Below are positions 1-4,950 of a stretch of DNA of 5,824 bases, piece after piece. The DNA comes from Oscillospiraceae bacterium (GTDB taxonomy: Bacteria; Bacillota; Clostridia; Oscillospirales; Oscillospiraceae). The stretch spans positions 1-5,824 of the forward strand of contig JAEDKW010000066.1 of the NCBI GenBank assembly GCA_016295615.1, read 5' to 3'. The notes beneath the pieces are model-generated. The model searched no databases. It was given only the letters and a program-made list of their open reading frames with translations, and was not told the origin of the DNA. The first letter of the stretch is position 1, and each line of letters starts with the position of its first letter. The position numbers and the translations under genes are program-made.

Positions 1-44
1 CGCCGCCAGCGTTCGTCCTGAGCCAGGATCAAACTCTCAATAAA
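1..44 (-). rRNA. 16S rRNA gene, 5' end only (partial)
   Basis: The reverse complement of this edge reads as the universal 16S 5' end. The 8F primer site AGAGTTTGATCCTGGCTCAG lies at positions 37-18 and is followed by the conserved GACGAACGCTGGCGGCG. The TTTATTG just before the primer site is typical of clostridial 16S genes. Placing E. coli position 8 at base 37 puts the mature 5' end near base 44, uncertain by a few bases. The rest of the gene, and presumably 23S and 5S, lies to the left of the window. The gene is driven by the tandem promoters at 272-300 and 363-391. Confidence 0.97.
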
Positions 45-50
45 ATGGTA

Positions 51-76
51 TTAAATCGGTCTTTCGACCGCTTTAA
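51..76 (-). other. 16S leader hairpin with GAAA tetraloop, next to the mature 5' end
   Basis: On the minus strand the arms CGGTC and GACCG (70-66 and 61-57) close a GAAA loop of the GNRA type. After one mismatch (56/71), five more A/T pairs (51-55 with 72-76) extend the stem to ten pairs. It ends about seven bases before the mature 16S 5' end, so it could guide folding or trimming of the precursor. Confidence 0.6.
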
Positions 77-161
77 CCTTTATCGAGCTATTTGTCATAG
101 CTTCATTCCTTTTATCCTTGCCCCCGCTGAGTAATTGACTCAACCTCAGCTGAAGCAAGCC

Positions 162-177
162 GATGTCTTTCGACATC
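162..177 (-). other. 16S leader hairpin with GAAA tetraloop (second copy of the design)
   Basis: On the minus strand GATGTC, loop GAAA and GACATC form a perfect six-pair stem closed by a GNRA tetraloop. The stem sequence differs from the hairpin at 51-76 but the loop and its orientation are the same. Role unknown; the position in the leader suggests precursor folding or binding of an antitermination or processing factor. Confidence 0.55.
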
Positions 178-271
178 TTTTCTTCTGGTGCTTGTCAAGT
201 TTCGTTGTTTAATTTACAAGGTACACGCTCCGGCTTTCGGACGCTCGCGCTCCAACCGCGGAACATTGTTG

Positions 272-300
272 ATTATACTCGGCACAAAACCATTTGTCAA
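272..300 (-). promoter_or_regulatory. Proximal rRNA promoter (P2), perfect sigma-A consensus
   Basis: On the minus strand TTGACA (300-295) is followed by a 17-nt spacer and TATAAT (277-272). Both hexamers and the spacing match the sigma-A/sigma-70 consensus exactly. Transcription should start near 264-266. A-rich tracts upstream (about 301-330, minus strand) could act as an UP element. Confidence 0.92.
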
Positions 301-362
301 GAACTTTTTCGCGTTTTTCCAAATTGTTTTGCCCTCCGCCGTCTTCCGCAGACAGCTTTGGT

Positions 363-391
363 AGAATACCATCCCCCTCCCGCTTTGTCAA
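363..391 (-). promoter_or_regulatory. Distal rRNA promoter (P1), extended -10
   Basis: On the minus strand TTGACA (391-386), a 17-nt spacer and TATTCT (368-363) form a second promoter 91 bp upstream of P2. The -10 is weaker (4 of 6) but is preceded by TGG, the TGn extended -10 element. A very A-rich block (398-425 read on the minus strand) just upstream looks like an UP element. Tandem promoters are usual for rRNA operons. Confidence 0.75.
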
Positions 392-433
392 CCCCCTCTT
401 TACGGTTTTTTTATCTTTTTCGTTTTGTCATCG

Positions 434-476
434 AAAAAAGCGGACAGACTGCAGGCTGCAGTCTGTCCGCTTTTTT
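434..476. terminator. Strong bidirectional intrinsic terminator
   Basis: Two perfectly complementary 21-base arms (434-454 and 456-476) flank one central base. Each strand reads A6, then GCGGACAGACTGCAG, the centre, the complement, then T6, so the hairpin has a U-tract on both strands. On the minus strand it ends the SLH-protein transcript 14 bases after its stop codon, just before the rRNA promoters. No plus-strand gene that would need it is visible in the window. Confidence 0.95.
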
Positions 477-489
477 GACATCTGTTTGT

Positions 490-1266
490 TTATTTCATCA
501 TCGCGCTGTAGCGCATAAAAAGTGCTGCGCCCTGCGCACGGCTGATCGCCTGCGTCGGATACCACACGCACTCCTCCTCATTGATCAGCCCGCTGTTCCA
601 TGCCCATGCCACAGCGTCCCGTCCTTCAGAAGATACTTTCGGTGCATACGGATAGCCCTCCAGCGTCCCCTCCGGCTTGGGCTCCCCGGCCAGACGATAG
701 AGAACGATCAGCGCCACCTCACAGGTGATAAAGCCGTAAGGGTCGAAGGTACCGTCGCCCTTGCCGTTCATGTAGCCGTGGTTGGTGATCCATGCGACAT
801 AGTCCATGAACCATTCCGTTCCGTCTCCTTCCAGATCGGAAAACTTGTTTTTCGCCACCTCATGCTCACCGCCGGCAAGGCGGTAGAGCACGGCGGCAAA
901 CTGCACACGCTGAATGCCGTACTCCGGCTGAAAGACCGGAGCATCCTCGCTGCCCTTCATCAAGCCCGTTGAAACAACATAGTTGACTGCGTCTATATAC
1001 CAGCTGTCCGGTGCAACGTCTTCAAACACATAGGTTTTCTGCGCGCCGTCTTCCCCGGTAACGGTAATGCTGACACCGCCGCTTTCGTTTTCCGCCACGA
1101 CGCCGAGGGGAACTTCCTCCCCGTCCGGTTTGGCAATCGTCTCGACCGCTTCCTGATCATTCGTTAAAGCCTCGGGCGTTTCTTTTTCTTTTCCATTGCA
1201 GCACTTGAGCGCCACCATGACCGCCAGGACAAGAACGAGCGCTGCAAGCAATTTTACTTTTCGCAT
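490..1266 (-). CDS. SLH-domain protein, exported or membrane-anchored
   Basis: The protein has 258 residues. Basic residues (MRKVK) followed by a hydrophobic stretch at about 6-20 form a signal peptide or N-terminal anchor. Two cysteines follow at 22-23, but the preceding ALK is a poor lipobox because of the Lys at -1, so lipoprotein status is doubtful. Residues 24-80 are a polar acidic linker. Three S-layer homology repeats follow at about 82-132, 142-194 and 205-256, each with the aromatic YxDAVxY/WxxxxG start and a final LYRLAG-like helix. SLH domains normally bind pyruvylated secondary cell-wall polymer. The TRAE-type motif is altered in all three (QRVQ, TCEV, SRAQ), so binding may be weak. 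There is no catalytic domain. The start has SD AAAGGGAG six bases upstream. The gene has its own promoter and terminator; function beyond cell-surface location is unknown. Confidence 0.85.
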   Translation of the reverse strand: MRKVKLLAALVLVLAVMVALKCCNGKEKETPEALTNDQEAVETIAKPDGEEVPLGVVAENESGGVSITVTGEDGAQKTYVFEDVAPDSWYIDAVNYVVSTGLMKGSEDAPVFQPEYGIQRVQFAAVLYRLAGGEHEVAKNKFSDLEGDGTEWFMDYVAWITNHGYMNGKGDGTFDPYGFITCEVALIVLYRLAGEPKPEGTLEGYPYAPKVSSEGRDAVAWAWNSGLINEEECVWYPTQAISRAQGAALFMRYSAMMK

Positions 1267-1293
1267 AATAGGCTCCCTTTGTTTGTTGGCTTT

Positions 1294-1323
1294 ATTTTAG
1301 CACATGCTTCGCCGATAAGTCAA
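1294..1323 (-). promoter_or_regulatory. Promoter of the SLH-protein gene
   Basis: On the minus strand TTGACT (1323-1318), an 18-nt spacer and TAAAAT (1299-1294) are preceded by TGC, giving an extended -10. It sits in the 61-bp gap after the peptidase stop codon, with its -35 only five bases past that stop. Since no terminator is visible after the peptidase, the SLH gene may be transcribed both from here and by read-through. Confidence 0.75.
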
Positions 1324-1327
1324 ATCG

Positions 1328-2401
1328 TCACAGAATCAGCAGCTTTTTCGGCGCTTCCGTAATGTCCTCGCAGCCGTTTTCGCGCAGCACGATCACATCT
1401 TCGATCCGCACCCCGAATTTGCCCGGAAGATAGATGCCCGGCTCCGCTGAGATCACCGCGCCGGCAGGCAGCGCCTCTTTATGATTCGGGCTTGCGTTCG
1501 GCGCCTCGTGGATCTCGACGCCGACGCCGTGACCGAAGCTGTGACCGAAATACTCACCGTAACCCGCCTTCGTGATAATGTCACGCGCAGCCGCGTCTAT
1601 ATCGCATCCGCTCACACCCGCTTTTGCCCGTTCGATGCCGGCAAGCTGCGCACGCAGCACCGTGTGGTAGACCCTGTCCATTTCCTCCGTCACGTGTCCG
1701 ACGGCAACGGTGCGCGTCATATCCGAGCAGTAGCCGCGGTAAATGCAGCCGAAATCCATGGTGACAAAGTCGCCGGGCGCGATTTTCCTGTCCCCCGGTA
1801 CGCCGTGCGGCATGGAGCCGTTGGCGCCGGAAACGACAATGGGGTCGAAAGACATGTTCTGCGCGCCGTAGCGCAGCATCAGGTAAGTGAGCTTTGCCGC
1901 GATTTCTTTTTCGCTCACGCCGGCGCGGATGTCGTTGCAGATCTCCTCAAGCGCTTTTTCCGCAATGCGCTGCGCGGAGATGAGCGTCTGCAGTTCCTCC
2001 GCATCCTTGACCATGCGCAGCTGCGTCATCAGCCCTGTCGCAGGGACAAGCTCGCAGTTCAGCTTTTCGCGATAGATGTTATACTCCGCAACCGTCATAT
2101 AAGCATCCTCATAGCCGACGCGTTTGACGCCGTGCTTCCCGATCGCTTCGTTCAAAAGCGCAACATAGCCGCGGCCGCTTTTTGTCATCTCGACAACTGC
2201 GTCCCTGACCTGCGCCTTTGCCGCCTCAATATAGCGGAAATCCGTAAAATAATACGCCTGATCCCGCGTAACGAAGGCCACCCCATCGGTACCGGTCGAG
2301 GCAAAGCCGGATACATAGTAACGGTTTGCAGCACAGGTAAGCAGCATGGCGTCAAGTCCATGATCGTTCAGTTTTTCGCGTACCGCAGCAAAATGGTTCA
2401 T
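1328..2401 (-). CDS. Xaa-Pro peptidase (aminopeptidase P / prolidase family, M24B)
   Basis: A cytosolic dinuclear metallopeptidase of 357 residues, the usual length for short clostridial members. It would remove an N-terminal residue before proline or split Xaa-Pro dipeptides; sequence alone does not separate PepP from PepQ. The N-terminal creatinase-like domain is at about 1-125 and the pita-bread catalytic domain at 135-357. All five expected metal ligands are present: D216 and D227 (MDFG and SDMTR), H291 (HGVGVEIHE), E320 (SAEPGIY) and E334 (RIEDV). H199 and H298 match the accessory catalytic histidines. The start is supported by SD AGAGGAG seven bases upstream and by a promoter at 2440-2468. 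The gene shares its direction with the downstream SLH gene, but nothing suggests a functional link. It appears intact. Confidence 0.95.
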   Translation of the reverse strand: MNHFAAVREKLNDHGLDAMLLTCAANRYYVSGFASTGTDGVAFVTRDQAYYFTDFRYIEAAKAQVRDAVVEMTKSGRGYVALLNEAIGKHGVKRVGYEDAYMTVAEYNIYREKLNCELVPATGLMTQLRMVKDAEELQTLISAQRIAEKALEEICNDIRAGVSEKEIAAKLTYLMLRYGAQNMSFDPIVVSGANGSMPHGVPGDRKIAPGDFVTMDFGCIYRGYCSDMTRTVAVGHVTEEMDRVYHTVLRAQLAGIERAKAGVSGCDIDAAARDIITKAGYGEYFGHSFGHGVGVEIHEAPNASPNHKEALPAGAVISAEPGIYLPGKFGVRIEDVIVLRENGCEDITEAPKKLLIL

Positions 2402-2439
2402 GGCGGAGCTCCTCTATTCTTCGTCTTTTCTTCTTTTTT

Positions 2440-2468
2440 ATTATAGACACTTTCCCGGAAAATAGCAA
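2440..2468 (-). promoter_or_regulatory. Promoter of the Xaa-Pro peptidase gene
   Basis: On the minus strand TTGCTA (2468-2463), a 17-nt spacer and a perfect TATAAT (2445-2440) lie 39 bases upstream of the start codon. The untranslated leader is very purine-rich. The -35 box lies inside the apparent TPR relic on the opposite strand, consistent with that relic no longer being a functioning gene. Confidence 0.8.
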
Positions 2469-2663
2469 GCTGCACCCGTTTCAATCTGCTGCATATGCCT
2501 ATGGCAGCCTGCCTTACGCCCGCTTTTCGCTCGCCTGCGCGCATCTCGGGCAAATTGAGGAGGCGATCGGCGCCGTACAGAAAGAGATCGAGCTTGCTCC
2601 GCAGGAAAAAAGACCGAAAAGAATCTCGAATTCTTCCGGACCATGCAGCGCGCTACGGCATGA
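2443..2663 (+). pseudogene. Relic of a TPR-repeat protein, 5'-truncated and frameshifted
   Basis: The frame beginning at 2443 carries no ATG, GTG or TTG start but encodes a very good tetratricopeptide motif. From 2527 it reads YARFSLACAHLG, then QIEEAIGAVQKEIELAP, lining up over 29 positions with the TPR consensus (LG, EAI, QK, EL and P in register). Right after the motif is a run of six A (2606-2611). The original frame then becomes unconvincing, while the frame starting at 2610 reads KTEKNLEFFRTMQRATA and stops at TGA 2661-2663, a plausible C-terminal helix. One extra A would join the two. The 5' part is missing, because the peptidase gene and promoter occupy that side. I infer a decayed gene end left by a deletion; a base-call error would explain the frameshift but not the lost start. 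This is the only coding-like content in the 2402-2769 gap. Confidence 0.5.
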
Positions 2664-2681
2664 ACAGCGCCTCGGTTTTTG

Positions 2682-2710
2682 TTGCATTCCGCCGCAGCTT
2701 ATGTTAGAAT
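2682..2710 (+). promoter_or_regulatory. Promoter of the unknown-ynbB-transporter operon
   Basis: TTGCAT (2682-2687), a 17-nt spacer and TAGAAT (2705-2710) preceded by TGT make an extended -10 promoter. Transcription would start near 2717, about 53 nt before the ATG at 2770. This position rules out the in-frame ATG at 2701 as the main start, because that codon lies in the -10 region. Confidence 0.65.
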
Positions 2711-2726
2711 CCCCATATTATATCGT

Positions 2727-2758
2727 GTACCCTGTCCCTTTCGGCAGGGGCACAGTAC
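2727..2758 (+). other. Possible hairpin in the 5' untranslated leader
   Basis: GTAC (2727-2730) can pair with GTAC (2755-2758), and TGTCCC (2733-2738) with GGGGCA (2747-2752, one G-U pair), leaving an 8-nt loop. The structure ends right before the AGGAG ribosome binding site at 2759-2763, so it could influence translation. There is no U-tract and it matches no riboswitch I recognise. Confidence 0.35.
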
Positions 2759-2769
2759 AGGAGACCGCC

Positions 2770-3528
2770 ATGTCACTTTGGGATTACTGCCTGCAATATA
2801 TGACCGAGCTGTGCGAAGGCACACGCAGTGCGCCGGAAGGCATCGTGCTGCACGCGGCTTCCGCCGGGGAACGTGCTGTTGAGCTGCAAAAGCAGCTCTC
2901 CGAAATGAGCATCGCCGAATTCGTGCGCCGCTGTGCCGCAGCCGAGGGAAAAGAGCTGCCTCAGTCGCTTTACGACGAATTTGACGAGGGCGCTTTGACG
3001 GAGCTGCTCACGAAGCTGATGAGCGAAAGCACGCAAGCGGAAGAGGAGCCGCCGGAAACGCGCACGGAGGAGCCAGATCCCGACGCCGGCAAGCACGCCT
3101 TCGAGGTCTTCTGCGACTGCCTTGCGCTGGACGAGCGGCTCATTGCCTATCTCATCGAGGTGCTCAAAAGCGGAGACAGGCTCGCCTTCTACAAGCTCTC
3201 TCAGATCACGACCAAGCTGGATCTCGATCCCGACGAGTTCCTCTATTGGCTCGCGCATCGCGAGGACTACGCCGGCGAGGAGGAAGCCGCGTGCGCCGCC
3301 ATTATGGACCGCTGCCTGACGCGGCTGTACGAAGAAAAGCAGGGCGAGCTGCTTGCGGCATTGCTCGCAGGCGACCGCAAGACCTTTGAGCTGTTCCGCT
3401 GCGAAGCGCCGGAGCTTCAGCATCTCCCTGCCGCGACCTTTGAATGGTACGGCAAAAACTATCTTGACCGCGACTATCCCCTGCGTTTCCTTTTAAAGTG
3501 CAACGGCGTGAAGCTTCCAAAGGAGTAG
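2770..3528 (+). CDS. Hypothetical acidic helical protein with an internal duplication
   Basis: I do not recognise this 252-residue protein. The chosen ATG has SD AGGAG six bases upstream and follows the promoter at 2682-2710; the longer frame from 2701 has neither. There is no signal peptide or membrane segment, so it is probably cytosolic. It looks mostly alpha-helical. An N-terminal helical part (about 1-87) is joined by a Glu/Pro/Asp-rich linker (about 88-107) to a C-terminal part containing two related segments. Residues 127-160 and 193-226 align at an offset of 66, sharing LxxxLxxGDRxxF, then L, P and W (G135/G201, D136/D202, R137/R203, F140/F206, L150/L216, P154/P220, W160/W226). Its stop overlaps the next gene's ribosome binding site and only six bases separate them, so it is probably translated together with the YnbB-like enzyme and may serve it. 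No catalytic motif is evident. Confidence 0.8.
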   Translation: MSLWDYCLQYMTELCEGTRSAPEGIVLHAASAGERAVELQKQLSEMSIAEFVRRCAAAEGKELPQSLYDEFDEGALTELLTKLMSESTQAEEEPPETRTEEPDPDAGKHAFEVFCDCLALDERLIAYLIEVLKSGDRLAFYKLSQITTKLDLDPDEFLYWLAHREDYAGEEEAACAAIMDRCLTRLYEEKQGELLAALLAGDRKTFELFRCEAPELQHLPAATFEWYGKNYLDRDYPLRFLLKCNGVKLPKE

Positions 3529-3534
3529 GCTGTC

Positions 3535-4818
3535 ATGACAACGAATGAAATCTACCGCCGGCTCGGCGTGAGCGAAGCGGTGCTTGCCTTTGGCGAAGGC
3601 ATTCTTGCCGCGCTGCAGGACCGTTTTGCCGAGATCGACCGCAATGCCGAGATCAATCAGGCAAAGGTCCTTGCCGCGATGCAGAAAAACCGCGTCAACG
3701 CCGCAAATTTTGCCGCCACCACAGGCTATGGCTACGACGACGAAGGGCGTGACAATTTAGAGCGCGTCTATGCCGACACGTTCCGCACCGAGGCTGCGCT
3801 CGTCCGTCCGCAGATCACCTGCGGCACCCACGCGCTTGCCGTCGCGCTGAGCGCGAACCTGCTTCCGGGCGACGAGCTGCTTGCCGTTTCCGGAAAGCCT
3901 TACGATACGCTGGAGGAGGTCATCGGCATTCGTCCCTCCCCCTGTTCCCTTGCGGAATACGGCGTCACCTACCGTCAGGTCGATCTGCATGACGACGGCA
4001 GCTTTGACTTTGGCGGCATCAAAAACGCGATCAGCGAAAAGACCAGGCTCATCCACATTCAGCGCTCCAAGGGCTACTGCCCGCGTCCCACGCTCTCGGT
4101 CAGCGCGATCGGCGAAGTCATCGCCGCGTGCAAATCCGTCAAGCCCGACGTCATCGTCATGGTGGACAACTGCTACGGTGAATTTGTGGAAACCATCGAG
4201 CCGAGCGACCTCGGCGCGGATATGATCGTCGGCAGCCTCATCAAAAACCCCGGCGGCGGTCTCGCCCCCATCGGCGGCTACATCTGCGGCACGCAGCAAT
4301 GCGTGGACCGCTGCGCCTACCGTCTCAGCGCGCCCGGACTCGGGCAGGAGGTCGGCGCAAACCTGGGTTTACTGCCCGCGCTGTATCAGGGCTTCTTCCT
4401 CGCACCGAACGTTGTTTCCGGCGCGCTCAAGGGCGCCGTTTTTGTCGCCGCCTGCTATGAAACACTCGGCTTTTCCGTCGTCCCCTCCGCCGCGGAGGCA
4501 CGGCATGACATCATTCAGTGCGTGGAGCTCGGCTCGGAGGCCGGGATGCTTGCCTTCTGCAAGGGCATTCAAGCGGCGGCTCCCGTTGACAGCTATGCCA
4601 CACCCGTTCCCGCGCCGATGCCCGGCTACGATGCGCCCGTCATCATGGCCGCCGGCGCTTTCGTGCAGGGCAGCTCCATCGAGCTTTCCGCCGACGGTCC
4701 CGTGCGTCCGCCGTATGCCGTCTACTATCAGGGCGGTCTGACATGGCATCACGCAAAGCTTGGCGTATTGCTTTCGCTTCAGAAAATGCTTGACGCGGGA
4801 CTCATCAAGCTCCCCTGA
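3535..4818 (+). CDS. ynbB: YnbB-type PLP enzyme (methionine gamma-lyase / 'aluminium resistance' family)
   Basis: A 427-residue fold-type I PLP enzyme of the family called methionine gamma-lyase-like or aluminium-resistance protein (COG4100, Met_gamma_lyase), full length for the family. Hallmarks in order are GYGYDDEGRDNLE (64-76), CGTHALAVAL (96-105) contacting the cofactor phosphate, SGKPYDTLEEVIG (119-131), HIQRSKGY (174-181), VDNCYGEF (210-217) with D211 expected to pair with the pyridine nitrogen, GSLIKNPGGG (233-242) with K237 as the expected Schiff-base lysine, and SAPGLGQEVGA (265-275). All key positions are present, so it should be active. The family is related to cystathionine/methionine lyases, but its physiological substrate is not settled and the aluminium link rests on early work in one species. 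SD AAAGGAG overlaps the previous stop and lies nine bases before the ATG, suggesting translational coupling. Confidence 0.94.
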   Translation: MTTNEIYRRLGVSEAVLAFGEGILAALQDRFAEIDRNAEINQAKVLAAMQKNRVNAANFAATTGYGYDDEGRDNLERVYADTFRTEAALVRPQITCGTHALAVALSANLLPGDELLAVSGKPYDTLEEVIGIRPSPCSLAEYGVTYRQVDLHDDGSFDFGGIKNAISEKTRLIHIQRSKGYCPRPTLSVSAIGEVIAACKSVKPDVIVMVDNCYGEFVETIEPSDLGADMIVGSLIKNPGGGLAPIGGYICGTQQCVDRCAYRLSAPGLGQEVGANLGLLPALYQGFFLAPNVVSGALKGAVFVAACYETLGFSVVPSAAEARHDIIQCVELGSEAGMLAFCKGIQAAAPVDSYATPVPAPMPGYDAPVIMAAGAFVQGSSIELSADGPVRPPYAVYYQGGLTWHHAKLGVLLSLQKMLDAGLIKLP

Positions 4819-4839
4819 TTCTCTCCCTCGGAGGATTCC

Positions 4840-4908
4840 ATGCTCATTCGAAGAACCTATGCCACCAACCGCCATTTCCGCCGCAGACCCCCTCCCCGTA
4901 TGATTTGA
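4840..4908 (+). CDS. Possible 22-residue Arg-rich peptide with RRRPPP, candidate leader ORF
   Basis: ATG 4840 has an excellent ribosome binding site, GGAGG at 4830-4834, five bases upstream, and the frame runs 22 codons to TGA. The peptide is MLIRRTYATNRHFRRR followed by PPPRMI: seven arginines, a run of three Arg and then three Pro, no acidic residue. Consecutive prolines slow ribosomes unless EF-P helps, and basic runs can add to this, so a stalling leader peptide for the transporter 43 bases downstream is an attractive but unproven idea. It lies in the 132-bp gap between ynbB and the transporter, and its stop codon falls within the left arm of the hairpin at 4901-4930. It matches no peptide I know and is too short for statistics; a chance ORF remains possible. 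Confidence 0.4.
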   Translation: MLIRRTYATNRHFRRRPPPRMI

Positions 4909-4930
4909 CTGTGTGCAAACCTTCAAATCA
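4901..4930 (+). other. Hairpin between the small ORF and the transporter start
   Basis: TGATTTGA (4901-4908) and TCAAATCA (4923-4930) form a perfect eight-pair stem with a 14-nt loop. No U-tract follows, so it is not an intrinsic terminator. It contains the stop codon of the small ORF and ends two bases before the AAAGGAG (4933-4939) of the transporter, so a ribosome ending translation on the small ORF would open it. Confidence 0.5.
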
Positions 4931-4950
4931 ACAAAGGAGATTCATTGAAT

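Larger units (their letters stand above)
45..266 (-). other. 16S rRNA leader (precursor region removed on maturation)
   Basis: This stretch of about 220 nt lies between the proximal rRNA promoter and the mature 16S end. It has no coding potential on the minus strand and is rich in short hairpins. Besides the two listed separately, arms 86-91/97-102 (AGCTAT/ATAGCT, 5-nt loop) and 126-131/145-150 (GCTGAG/CTCAGC, 13-nt loop) can pair. On the minus strand, around 225-200, a segment containing ACCTTGTAAATTAAACAACG resembles the ACCTTGAAAACTGAA-type sequence seen beside rRNA genes in many Firmicutes, so it may hold the boxA antitermination element; that assignment is inference. Part of the leader probably pairs with sequence 3' of 16S, outside the window, to form the processing stem. 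Confidence 0.75.

Noticed and set aside
170..198. Third rRNA promoter from TTGACA at 198-193 (minus strand)
   Set aside because: The base positions 16-18 downstream have no acceptable -10; the region is instead the GAAA hairpin of the leader.
163..972. Plus-strand open frame of 269 codons
   Set aside because: It runs through the rRNA leader, promoters and terminator and then antisense to the SLH gene. The product is compositionally odd, with no ribosome binding site or recognisable domain.
1481..2446. Plus-strand open frame of 321 codons
   Set aside because: Antisense shadow of the Xaa-Pro peptidase gene, whose metal ligands are all intact; the His/Arg/Val-rich product is typical of a reversed GC-rich gene.
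2605..2613. Programmed -1 frameshifting at the A6 run in the TPR segment
   Set aside because: In the incoming frame the slip site reads A AAA AGA, so the A-site tRNA for AGA would have to re-pair with AAG, which is poor. There is also no start codon upstream, so decay or a base-call error is simpler.
2660..2707. 15-codon ORF starting at ATG 2660, overlapping the TPR stop
   Set aside because: No ribosome binding site, and it overlaps the extended -10 promoter at 2682-2710.
2773..3423. Minus-strand open frame of 216 codons
   Set aside because: Antisense to the unknown 252-residue gene. The plus-strand reading has the promoter, the ribosome binding site, coupling to ynbB and an internal repeat, so it is preferred.
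3757..4926. Minus-strand open frames (3757-4299, 4369-4926) and short plus-strand frames inside ynbB
   Set aside because: Shadows of the well-conserved YnbB coding sequence, produced by GC-rich codon use.
4905..4933. Internal promoter for the transporter from TTGACT at 4905-4910
   Set aside because: No TATAAT-like sequence occurs at 16-18 bases spacing, so the transporter is more likely transcribed from upstream.
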